A stretch of 64,000 bases of DNA from Proteromonas lacertae (Eukaryota > Sar > Bigyra > Opalinata > Proteromonadidae): assembly GCA_002245135.1 (NCBI GenBank), contig NGBS01001162.1, forward strand, positions 286,088 to 350,087, written 5' to 3'. The notes below the pieces were generated by a model. The model did not search any database. It saw nothing but the letters and a program-made list of their open reading frames with translations, and had not been told where the DNA came from. Shown here piece after piece: positions 1 through 10,125 of this stretch. Made by a program: the position numbers and the translations under genes. Position 1 is the stretch's first letter; every line of letters begins with the position of its first letter.

Positions 1-1309
1 AAGCACCAGATTTCTCATTACGATGTAATGGTGAAAAATCAGCATATTTAATAGGTAAATCTCTATAAGATCTTACTTCGGCTTGATACATCAAGCAATG
101 GGCTGGACAATTCATTGGTTTTAAACCCATTATTTGTTCATCAACGGATTTGTTGATAAAAAACATATCATCACTATAATTCTGTAAATGTCCACTTGTT
201 TCCCATAACGATGTGTAGAACAATTGAGGTGTTATAACTTCAGTATAATCTCTAAGTTTATACTCTCTTCTCAAGTAATTTATTAATCGATTGAAGATTA
301 TTGTACCTCTAGGTAGTAAAAATGGTGATCCTGGACTAGTATTGTGAAACATAAATAAATGCAATTTTGGACCTAGTATACGATGATCCATATCTTTTGA
401 TTGACTTAATACGGTTTTCCACTTGGCATATAAATCTTTTGTTGGATATCCTATACCATAAATCCTATATAGATTATTTTCTGATGATTCTATTGCTGAT
501 GAAGAGATTAATCGAATTATTGCTAATTGTGAGACATTTGATAGTAATGGTGATTTATTAGGTAGATTATATATTGTATTATTGATTTTAACCATTTCTA
601 CTTTCTTATCAAGTTTATTTGATGATTTTGCAAAAGTAATATCCTTGATGAATGTAATCGCTGTTGCATTATCTATATTCTCTATAATTTCTATTGGAAT
701 ATTCTGTTTTATCATTTTTTCAATATCTTTATTCATTTCATTTAATTTATCTTTTCCTATTGATTTTGTACTCTATGTACATTATATTAGCTTGATATAC
801 CTGTATATCAATGTAAAAACCATATTGCAAACCATCACCTAATCCACAGTCCATCACTTTTATCTAATTATTAGAATTAGTATTCTATACATCTGGATAT
901 TTTGATTCTAACATCGATTTCAATATCAATGAACATGTATTCCATATGTGTTGATTCATATCCTCTGAATACTTACACAATTCAAACTTTGATGAATTGT
1001 TAAGTGATTGAAGATTAACATACTCATTATTGCATTTGCTTAACAAAATCTGATTATCTGTCTTCTCTATATACAATAAATAATAATAATACTCAATCGA
1101 CATTGAGAAAAATTGGTCATTATACTCTTTTTCATTTCCTCTGGAATATCATCTTTGCTTTTCAACACATTTTTGATATGTAGCTGAGTTGATGAATATA
1201 AATCATTCCACAATTTCAAATTTTCTTGTGAAAATAGAGAAAATGTTCTACAGAAGTTAATTTTATGATATATTTTTAACGATAATGCTCTTGTGTAAGA
1301 TGAAAACAT
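1..1309 (-). CDS. Threonyl-tRNA synthetase, probably organellar (3' end outside the window)
   Basis: Class II threonyl-tRNA synthetase, which charges tRNA-Thr. The frame runs off position 1 after class II motif 1 (GSPFLLPRG) and motif 2 (LHRNEKSGA), with the zinc-ligand context MNCPAHC. Upstream lie a YGFYIDI stretch typical of the N2 domain and an N-terminal region rich in R, K and S (MFSSYTRALSLKIYHK) that looks like a mitochondrial targeting peptide. At least three introns are inferred: 1067-1092 (26 nt), one just before the VMDCGLGDG exon, and a 28-nt intron after YIDIQ. The start at 1309 is the first ATG. The HxxxH motif expected in the N2 editing domain is not visible; the aligned stretch reads IWNTCSLIL. 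Identification as ThrRS is firm; organelle targeting is inference from the N-terminus. Confidence 0.85.
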
Positions 1310-1635
1310 TTCAAACTCTATCAAGCCTTTTCAAATTATTTTTGGTTTTTAATAGCCTTTGATTATAACATAGATGTATAAATAGTTTGGGACTAGTTAA
1401 GCATGCATTAATTTTGCATCTTCAATATTTAAATGAGAAAATAATAACAATGCAGATTTAAAGTCTTCTATCAATTAACACAGGCGAATTATACTTTTAT
1501 CCCAATATATATACAATAATTCATAAATGTAGTCCATCAAAAGCGTATTATAACACAAAAATAGTTTTGGAGGGATTTTTTTCTTCGCCACTTTTAAATA
1601 TCGCTACTCATTTATTTCGAGTGAAGCTTAGTCGA

Positions 1636-2553
1636 ATGGAAATTATTTCACCTACAGATGAATCAAACAATGTATACATACATTTAATACATAGCAAATC
1701 AACAAATCAGAATGTCAGACTCAGATTAATCCTGATATCAGTGAGTATTTTACAAATCTTATGAAGGAAGACAATGAATGTATATTATACCACATTTATA
1801 TGTCTAGGGAATGAAAATCACAAAGATTCTATAATAGTACACTCTAATCGCAGAGCCAATTATGTTGATCTAATTTGTAGTTTTAGTAATGATTTTTTCT
1901 TGAAGAATTCAACTGTTGAGCTAGCTATTCTGTATTTTACTTCCTAATTTCTTTCTCATAGCATAATGGATGAGTTATTTCGCATCACATCAGATTCAAT
2001 CACTTCAAACGAACTAGTAGCAATTGTATGTATTATAATTTCAGCTAAATATGAAGAGGTGGAATATAACATTCCATCTCTCAATGAAATATCATCATAC
2101 TTCGAATTAAAAGAAGATCAAGTGGACTTTGTGAAGAAAATGGAGTTTACAGTATTGAAACACCTCAATTGGAAGATCGCATTTCCTTTATACACCACTT
2201 TCATTGACTATTTCAACTCTAAAGGATTTGTTTTCACTGATGATACAAGTTTTCAAAAACCTATCTCTCAACTCAACATTTTACTACTTGATGATTGTCG
2301 CCAAAAGTGTATGATGTTGTACAGGTATGATTATGATCTTCATATGTATAAAAAATCAATTATTGCTGCTGCTACAATTATTGTCAGTAGAATGTATGCT
2401 AAGATTGATTTGATTTGGAGGTATGAACTATGTTTACTAACTGGATATGAATATAAATCTCTATATCCAGTATTTACTACAATATACTCAAAACTATTTA
2501 ATAATCAAATGCTTACATGTCATAAGATAAATGATACTTTTAATTATTTGTAA
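1636..2553 (+). CDS. Cyclin (A/B-like or P-type)
   Basis: Cyclin-fold protein that would bind and activate a cyclin-dependent kinase. The reading frame is restored by three tiny introns: 1672-1694 (23 nt), 1780-1807 (28 nt) and 1932-1961 (30 nt). The N-terminal cyclin box begins with INPDISEYFTNLM and NRRANYVDLICSF, passes through VELAILIMDELF across the third intron, then AIVCIIISAKYEE. A second cyclin fold follows (SIIAAATIIVSRMYAK). The start is the ATG opening MEIISPTDESNN; the longer frame upstream uses a non-ATG codon. The conserved Lys and Glu of the CDK interface (AKYEE) are present. The subtype cannot be assigned, and no destruction box is obvious in the short N-terminus. Confidence 0.85.
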
Positions 2554-2652
2554 ATATGACTTTTTAATGTTGAATTCTGTTTATTAGCCATGAAAAAAAC
2601 AAAAAACAAATTCATCTATCAAACACGTTTGAACTTCATTCTGTTATAAGAT

Positions 2653-4063
2653 ATGTCTCAGCAACCCAATAAAGAACAAAGTCCAAATCCACCTCTTCTC
2701 TCTCCTGGTATATTAAGAGTAAGAACTGCCACATCAGCTACATCCCCTACCTCTCCTGGTCATATTACTAAGAAAGAAAAGATAGATCCAGCATCACCTA
2801 TCAAAAGCCATACAGAATGGGTGAAGAAACAAGCAGAAGCTTCTCCGACCATCAAACAAAGAAAGTATAAAAAATCAATTTATTCATAGATTCACTATGG
2901 AAGAAGTTGCAAAACACAATAAACCTGATGACTGTTGGATGGTAATAAAAGGAGAAGTATATCTATCTTTATTTTTATGAATTTATAAAGGTTTATGATA
3001 TTACTTCTTATATAACTTATCATCCAGGCGGTTCACAGATCCTTTTGAAATTTGCAGGTCAAGATGGAACAGTTGGTTTCAATAAGTTTCATGGATATTT
3101 AAATATTGATAGAATATTAGGTGTATATATTTATATTTATATATATTCATAATAGAATTTTCATCTAGGAAGTATATTTAAGACATTCCCTTCAATGGCG
3201 CCACCTTCTCCAATTCTTTCAGCAGTTATGCAGTATATATTATTATATATATAAATAGTAATTCCAAAATCGCATTACAAGTAAAAGAATGGACTAGTTT
3301 CACACTTATCTCAAAAGTACAAATAAGAAAGAGTATTTATCTTTTATCATTTGAACTTCCCAAAGATGTAAAATTAGGAACAATTGGTGGAGGACAACAT
3401 GTAGAAATTAAAATACCAACATCTGATATTGCTTCACCAATTATACGATCTTATACAGTCATTTCAAACCCAAATCAAACCAAATCATTCGAAATAATAG
3501 TGAAGAGAATAGATAATGGAAATGGAAGTATTTATTTGTGCGATTTAGCTCCTGGTAAACAAGTAGAAATCAGAGGTCCATTTGGGGATTTAAGAATGTT
3601 AAAGAAATGTCTTTATATCAATAACAAAGAGTTTGAATTTAAACCAATCAATTTGATAGGAGCTGGAACAGGAAATACTCCATTTATTTCTATATTGTAT
3701 ATGTTATATCATGAAGCGCATATACAGTTGCCTGTACATGTATTATCTGTACATGCTTCTAAGGACAATGATTTTACTGATGATTACTATAATCAGTATG
3801 TAGGCCAGAATGGATTTCATGTTGCATATCATTATACTCATCAGATTACTACTCCTTCTTATATTACTTTAGATTTATATCCTTTGTTTATTATTTAAAT
3901 TTAGAATTTCTTTAATTTTGATTGTTTTACCTTGAAAAGAGAATTGGTTAGTGGTGATGTAGATTCTATTACACTATTGTGTGGACCAGCACGATTTTGT
4001 AATTCTATTAAGACGTTATTACAACAAATGAATTACAGTAGAACATTCCTATATATTTTTTAA
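2653..4063 (+). CDS. Cytochrome b5 / NADH-cytochrome b5 reductase fusion (Ncb5or-like)
   Basis: Fused electron-transfer protein: NAD(P)H passes electrons via FAD to heme b5. The order is a Pro/Ser-rich leader, a cytochrome b5 domain (MEEVAKHNKPDDCW, heme ligand in HPGG, second ligand in FNKFHGYLN), then a ferredoxin-reductase-type module with the FAD motif RSYTVIS, GPFGDLR, the NAD motif GAGTGNTPF and a C-terminal CGPARF. This order resembles CYB5R4/Ncb5or, but I see no CS domain between the modules. Introns inferred: 2865-2889 (25 nt), 2957-2990 (34 nt, ends AAG), 3121-3168 (48 nt), about 26 nt near 3235, and one near 3890-3945 (probably 54 nt, also AAG). The last junction is the least certain. 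Confidence 0.85.
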
Positions 4064-4148
4064 GTTTGTTTTGATTTTAAGTTGTTGTGTAAGAGTAAAA
4101 ACAAATAAAATGAAATAAGCCATCTAAATGAGTTTAATAAATGAAAAG

Positions 4149-4153
4149 AAAAA
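4149..4153 (-). terminator. Pol III oligo-T terminator of tRNA-Thr
   Basis: On the minus strand a run of five T follows the tRNA 3' end by two bases, the usual RNA polymerase III stop signal. Confidence 0.6.
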
Positions 4154-4155
4154 TA

Positions 4156-4227
4156 AGCCCCAACCGAGGATTGGACTCGGGACCTGCCGCTTACGAAGCG
4201 GATGCTCTACCACTGAGCTATTGAGGC
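4156..4227 (-). tRNA. tRNA-Thr (anticodon CGT)
   Basis: A 72-nt cloverleaf reads on the minus strand. The acceptor stem is GCCTCAA with TTGGGGC (one T-G wobble). The D-arm is GCTC/GAGC with loop AGTGGTA. The anticodon loop is TTCGTAA, giving CGT for Thr codon ACG, and the T-stem is CCGAG/CTCGG. The discriminator base is T. No intron and no encoded CCA. Two oddities: the T-loop starts TCC instead of TTC, and base pair 27-43 is a T-C mismatch. Confidence 0.92.
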
Positions 4228-4312
4228 AGTACTAAATTACTCCAAAATGAGTTGATAAAACAAACATTATTGAAAATGAAAATAAATTATGTTAAATTAA
4301 GTTATTTATAAA

Positions 4313-4971
4313 TTATGATTGATTTCTTGTTAAATTCATATACGTTGAATATCTTCGTGCTGTAGCTATGGAAGATTTCCTTCTTTGAATCTTTTCTAAT
4401 GCTCTTCTATCCATTTCCTGTTTTAATATTGAATAAATCAATGTGGAATTAGATTGTTTGAAATAATGCTCAGCAGTTAAACCATACTATTAAATATATA
4501 TTTCACTAATTAATACTTTACTCTTAATTGTTGGATCAATTCCACTATTAATTAATAACATCACTATATCTGCATTATCTGCACAATGTAATGCAGAAAA
4601 ATGAAATCTATTAACAGCATTTATATCAGCTCCAGCACTAACAGCAAATTATAATTTATGTTACATACTCTAGTAATAATTGTACTATTGTTTTATTTCC
4701 AGACATTGATGCATAATGCAAAGCAGTATCTTCGGATATTACACACTTTGCATCTAATTGTATTTCACAATATGAATATAAATATACTTATTTTAATTTT
4801 TGGCTTTTTCGATAATATAATTCTAACCATTTCTTCATTTCCTTGAGAACAAGCTTCATGAAGACAATTCCTGCCTGTTATTGGGCTTATATAGTTTATA
4901 TCTCTTCCTAATTTGAAATAGATCTTCAATGAATTAATATCTTTATCATGGGCTGCTTTGATCAACTCCAT
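4313..4971 (-). CDS. Ankyrin-repeat protein
   Basis: Small ankyrin-repeat protein, probably a protein-protein interaction scaffold. The first exon (start MELIKAAHDKD, the first ATG) carries a repeat with GRNCLHEACSQGNEEMVRIIL. Downstream exons read EDTALHYASMSGNKTIVQLLL, then a repeat with HFSALHCADNADIVMLLINSG, then a basic C-terminal tail ending RNQS before the TAA. These conserved segments are separated by short AT-only gaps consistent with introns of about 25-45 nt. There is no other domain from which to guess a partner. The downstream gap holds the tRNA gene on the same strand. Confidence 0.7.
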
Positions 4972-5057
4972 TTTCACTGTTTTCTAAATAAAAACGAATA
5001 AAACGACTATATTTTTTATTATTCATAAACACACCAAATGAGAATTAAATACATATA

Positions 5058-5745
5058 TTAAAATGGTAAACTATTAAAATCAATATATTCATCTTGTTTA
5101 TTCAATTGCTGTTGTAATTGTAATTGAATTTCATCTTGAATTGAATTATGTGATTTTACAGTCTTTTGTGCTGTTTGTACTGGTTTATTACTATTATCAA
5201 CTACTCTCTTATGCTTCTGTCTTCTTCTAATAACTGACAATTCATTTCCTCTAGTTGTATATAAGTTATATCTTGACAAATCAATTGGATCATTATCAGA
5301 AGGAGGAGTGTGATAATGAACAGAATAATGATATATTTGATGTCTATGTATAGCATCGTAATCCTTCCTTTTCTCTTTATATTCATTATATGTGTCATGA
5401 AAGTAATTCGCTCTTTTCTTAAAACGCTTCAATTCAAAATTGTGTTGCTTCACATGTAAAGTTACAAAATCGTCTATTTCTTTCTGCGAAACGCTATTCA
5501 TGATAATCAATTATCAAATCAATATACATCTGTTTTTGACCATTTAAATCTGGTCTTGAAGATCTAGTTCTACTTCGTAAAATACATACAGGTCTAAATA
5601 TATAATATGAATATTAGATACCTATATAACAAGTGAATTCGACTATTATCAATATCATCTCCTGATGAATACCCTACATTAATACTAGCATCTTCTCTAT
5701 AACTAGATTATTTATATTTTTATACTCAGTAGATGATCCAGACAT
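5058..5745 (-). CDS. Hypothetical basic protein
   Basis: I do not recognise this protein. The model starts MSGSST at 5745. It splices a 23-nt intron after STE/D, a second intron near 5610 and a third of about 34 nt that ends just before VSQKEIDDF, giving one frame to the stop at 5058. The protein is polar: an Asp/Ser-rich N-terminus, an Arg/Ser stretch (RSRTRSSRP), a Lys/Arg/Tyr-rich middle with a putative helix (ELKRFKKRANYFHDTYNEYKEKRK), and a Gln-rich tail. There is no signal peptide or membrane segment. Two tandem copies of a candidate promoter motif lie 27-52 nt upstream. Confidence 0.55.
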
Positions 5746-5771
5746 AAGGAAAATTAAAAAATAAAAATTGT

Positions 5772-5797
5772 GAAACGAATATATGAAACGAATATAT
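5772..5797 (-). promoter_or_regulatory. Candidate core promoter motif (tandem)
   Basis: On the coding strand, two adjacent copies of ATATATTCGTTTC lie just upstream of the start at 5745. The same word recurs upstream of other genes here. Its function is inferred from position only. Confidence 0.35.
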
Positions 5798-6037
5798 TTA
5801 TAGGAAATTAAAAAATAATTGATTTAGTGTTTAATATAAATAAGTAATAGTAACAAAAGAAATAACTTAGTTTTTAGAAATAATAGTATGATAAGAATTT
5901 GAAATATAATTAAAAATAATTAAAAAATGTAAAAAATAATGTTTATTTTTTTATATTTTTATTTATTAATTTATTAATTTAAATGACTAAAAAACAAATA
6001 AACAATAAAATAAGCAATAAATATATTATTTCTATAA

Positions 6038-8227
6038 CTATAATGTTGGAGTATCACATCCAGAAGGAACTGATCTTCTCTTTTCTACATTAGGAGATTC
6101 ACAATTTGATATTTTACCCCAATTTGTAGGTAAAGGAGTTGATTCATTACCACCATAATTAGATATACCATTTGTTATTGATTTCTTTGGTATTGGCATT
6201 GTAGAAAGAAGTATTTTACATCCACATCTTGGACAATATGTTTTATTAGTAACATCAGAATCATCTTCTTTCTATCTTTAATTAAAATATATAAAATATA
6301 CAACTGCTCTGTATAATCTACCGAATTTTGGCACATATAATTCACACATTATTATGATAGAAGCAATACCTTTTATTGATGGAATAAACACTCCCACATA
6401 ATTAATATCATCTGATCCACTTCTAACATACCATTTTATTAAACTCATAAAGAATAATATAAATAATGAATGACAAATTTCTCGAGATTCATCAAAGGCT
6501 CTGTACTGTATATTTCTTATTCTGAATGTGTAATAACAATCAATTAAATACCAAATTATCTATTTCATAATCATAATATATACATAATATTATACCATAA
6601 TTAAAGCTTGAAATAAGCTATTAAAATTTGATATACTTACTTCATACCTTCTGGAAATTACTTGAAGTGGAATTGAAACCCAATCAAAATCTTTATATAA
6701 TGGTGGTTCATACGTCATTTGCATATCTTTTACTTCTATTAATTTACCATGAATACCCATATCAATTGCTAATATTACCTATTCAATTAAGATATTATTA
6801 ATATACAAATAATAAGAAATAAAACCCAATAAATGCATAAACCATTTTCTTCTTTGATAATGTAACACGTTGTAAACGATTGGCATTAAATATTCGATGA
6901 ATTCTGTAAACTTTAAAAAACAATCCTCTACATAATAATAATAATAGTAATAATATATACTGTAATGTTAAACAATGGCCTATATATTCACAAAATATAA
7001 ATAAGAATCCTAACATTGCATAACCATATTCACTATAAAAATAACTCGCTGTTCCAATATTCATAATTATTAATCCCAAAACAATAACCGAATCACTCCA
7101 ATTACCACTTCTCTTGATAATTGCATGATCTCTATATTTCAACTGTAAAAATATTAACACTAATCCTTCCAAGATAGGTAATATTGTAAAAATAATAATT
7201 GCACAAACAGATCCTGTAGTTAATAATTGTTGTCTTATTTCTATTTTGGATAATGGAATATCTTCAAGACATGTATTTATATATTCAAAATCACCTGATG
7301 TATTAACGACTAATGACATTTGATTGGTTAAACAGAAATTACTTTCACAATCTTCGTCTTTTGTACAATTAAAGTGTAAAGGACATTTTTTTGTACAAAC
7401 ACCACCACAATCAATATCAGTTTCACCTTCATCTAATCTTGAGTTTTCACATTTATCTACTATCTTTATTACCTTATCATTATTAAATATAGAGTTTGTT
7501 TTAATCCATTCATTATTATGATTATTATTATATAGTGATAAAGATGAATTGCTTGATAATGTAAATAATAATTCTAATAATTCATTTGTAGTTGATTTTT
7601 GTTGGCTATTATTATCAAACCATAAGATTGAATATTGGTTGAGATGATTTGTTGATAATTCATAGAGTTTATCATAGCAATATGGTATTAAAGTAGCAAA
7701 TATAATATTACCTTTGTAACTACTCAATGAATTGTATGGAAATTCACTTATTTCATCACAAGAAATCAACACAATTACCATTTCTTCTTCAAAATATACT
7801 GGAAAAGGTGATGGATATAAAAACATTGTTATATTGACATTTGCTGATTGTAAATGACTATTCATTTCATACATTAACGATGGTTCAGAACTATAAATCA
7901 GAATCGAAGCTGATTTAGTTATTAATGATTGTATATAACTACTTATTTTCTTGATCTAAAAATATATGAAATAATAGAATTATATACCGATAATAGCTCA
8001 GTTTTGATTAATCCTTCTCTATGAACAATATTACCTAATTCACAAAAATCATAGGAATTAACAACTTGATTAGTATTTTGATTATCATTTGTATCATATT
8101 CTATACAATTCTTTTTAAATATGTTTGGTGATGGTTCTTTAAATCTACTATACTCTGTAAGAAAGATAATGTTATTCGTTGCAGTAGTTAGAGCAAACAA
8201 CAAACTGATACAGAAGCAGTATAACAT
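6038..8227 (-). CDS. Class C (family 3) G-protein-coupled receptor-like protein
   Basis: Probable plasma-membrane receptor. The N-terminus has a signal peptide (MLYCFCISLLFALTTA) and an extracellular region of about 300 residues. A Cys-rich segment follows (DEGETDIDCGGVC then CPLHFNCTKDEDC), of a type common in protist surface proteins. Then come seven hydrophobic segments beginning LLTTGSVCAIIIFTILPIL. The last part (RAFDESREICHSLF ... IIIMCELYVPKFGRLY) matches the class C pattern of an FNEAK-like loop before TM6/7 and a terminal FxPK. The cytoplasmic tail has a CPRCGC pair and ends SGCDTPTL. Introns separate 7943-8227, 6798-7930 and the later exons. The ligand is unknown. Confidence 0.75.
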
Positions 8228-8248
8228 GTTTTAATTTAAAACGATAAT

Positions 8249-8264
8249 GAAACGAATATATTTT
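8249..8264 (-). promoter_or_regulatory. Candidate core promoter motif
   Basis: A copy of ATATATTCGTTTC on the coding strand lies 22 nt upstream of the receptor start at 8227. It is identical over its core to the copies upstream of 5745. Confidence 0.35.
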
Positions 8265-8332
8265 TATAAATCAAAAAAACAATGTAATAGATATGTATTA
8301 TTAATTGAAAAACTAAAAGTCAAAAAATCTAC

Positions 8333-9998
8333 TTATTGGTTTTCACATTGTACTCTACGACCACCACGTTCATCTTCATCATCAGAATCATCATATGCTT
8401 GGTGAGAAGATCGTTTAGCACCTCTTCCAAATGTATCAGGATCAACATATTCCAAGTTATACTTTTGCATTTTATCATTAGTTTCACATTTTGGTCTTGG
8501 TGGTAATAATGCTTCTAATGCAGCACATTTATCAGGTGGTAATTGTGTAATAGGGAATATTATATTAAAGTGAATGAATAGTTTACCATGTTCATATGGA
8601 TTACCATGTATTGGCATACCTTCGCCTTGAATACACAATATACTATCTGGTTTAATCACTTCATTTGGTTTTGATTCTACTAGTATCTTTCTTTTATCTA
8701 AATGCTCAATAATGAATTTAAATCCACATAATGCTTCTACTAATTCGATATCTTTATTCATTAATAAATCATCTCCTTTTCTTTTAAAGATTGAATGTGG
8801 TTGTTCTTGAACTATAAATACTATATCACCAGCCATTACACCTATATAGAAATATAAATATTAAATTATTCATAATAATAATAATATAGAATAAAATAAT
8901 AATTAGATGGTATTTGGAGAATAATATATCTTTCCACATTGATATATATATATATATTTCAGGTTATTCATCTTGTTTTCTTAACCATCATATACCATTC
9001 TTTAATAATTAATAATAATAATAATTCAGTATAGTAAAAGAAATTAAATCATTAGATAAAATCAGACTCACAGCCATTGACAATATATATATATATATCA
9101 TCATACATCATAATTATTATTATATTATATATAGTTTAATATATATATATATTCATACCTGGTGCTTCATCTCCTAATCCACTAAAGACAATCTTCTCTC
9201 TATCTCTCATTCCTTTCTCAATATATACTTCAATTATCTTCTTCTCTTGTGTCACTTTACTACCACTACAATCTTTACATCGATCTTCTTTATTTATTAT
9301 TTTACCTTGACCTTTACAATCAGGACATACTCCTTGACTTTGTGATATCATTCCTGGACCGATCTGTCTGATTTGTACTTTTACACCTCTACCACTACAA
9401 GTGCTACATGTCTTCTCACAACCATCTTTACCTCCTTTACCTCCACATGTTGCACAAATTACATTTCTTCGAACTGACAATTTGCTCTTTTTGCCATTGT
9501 ATAAATCTTCTAATTTTGCTGTTATTGGATGTGTAATGCTTTCTCCTTTCTTTGGACCAGTATCTCTTTGTCTACCACCTCCTCCAAAGAACATACTGAA
9601 TATATCATCTGGACTAGAATGTGCGCCTTGTTGTGCAGCTTCTTTACCATACTATTGTTTATAGGTAACAAGAAATAATTTATACTTTATCATATGTTTC
9701 TCTCTTTTCTGGGTCTCCCAATACTTCATATGCTTCTGTTATTGATTTAAACTATTTATAAAATACATTAGACTTAGATTATATACTTTTTCAGGATCAC
9801 CACCTTTGTCTGGATGATTCTTTAGTGCAAGCTTTCGAAAAGCTTTTTTAATTTCATCCTGTGAAGCTGTTTTTGGTACTCCCAATGTTTCATAGTATTC
9901 ATTGTTGTCTACCTCTTTTGGAGAAGCACTCATTCCTCCCATTCCCCCCATACCATCAAAAAAGGCATTCCACCCCCATTACCAAAGAAAAAACTCAT
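8333..9998 (-). CDS. Type I DnaJ / Hsp40 co-chaperone (DNAJA/Ydj1-like)
   Basis: J-protein that stimulates Hsp70 ATPase and presents unfolded clients. The domains are a Gly/Met-rich leader, a J domain ([23 protein letters not shown] intact in NHPDKGGD), a G/F-like stretch, four CxxCxGxG-type zinc motifs ([32 protein letters not shown]), the client-binding C-terminal domains, and a C-terminal CENQ that fits a farnesylation CaaX box. Introns of about 35 nt lie near 9745 and 9670. A 317-nt intron (8842-9158) is about ten times the local norm. The ATG at 9998 gives a good DNAJA-like leader but needs one extra base in a six-T run near 9957; otherwise translation starts at 9951. Confidence 0.92.
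9020..9110 (-). ncRNA. Possible box C/D snoRNA inside the long DnaJ intron
   Basis: Within the 317-nt intron the minus strand shows, in order, ATGATGA (9098-9104, C box), CTGA (9062-9065, D' box), TGATTTA (9045-9051, weak C') and CTGA (9026-9029, D box). A second ATGATGG/CTGA pair lies at 8991-8959. The spacing is compatible with an intron-hosted C/D guide RNA. I could not identify an rRNA target or a convincing terminal stem, so this stays tentative. Confidence 0.22.
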
Positions 9999-10125
9999 TT
10001 TATATTAAACTGATGTAAATTTATTAAAAACAATTTAAATGCATGTTCTAGAAGTTTTCAGTTTGTCATTTTTTTAAAAATATGTAATTTACATATAGAA
10101 TTACTTCCTTTTGTTTTTTGAGGGA

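Noticed and set aside
8955-9110. Long TA repeats as a centromere or telomere signal
   Set aside because: Short (AT)n runs are scattered in introns throughout; no higher-order array or telomere-type repeat is present.
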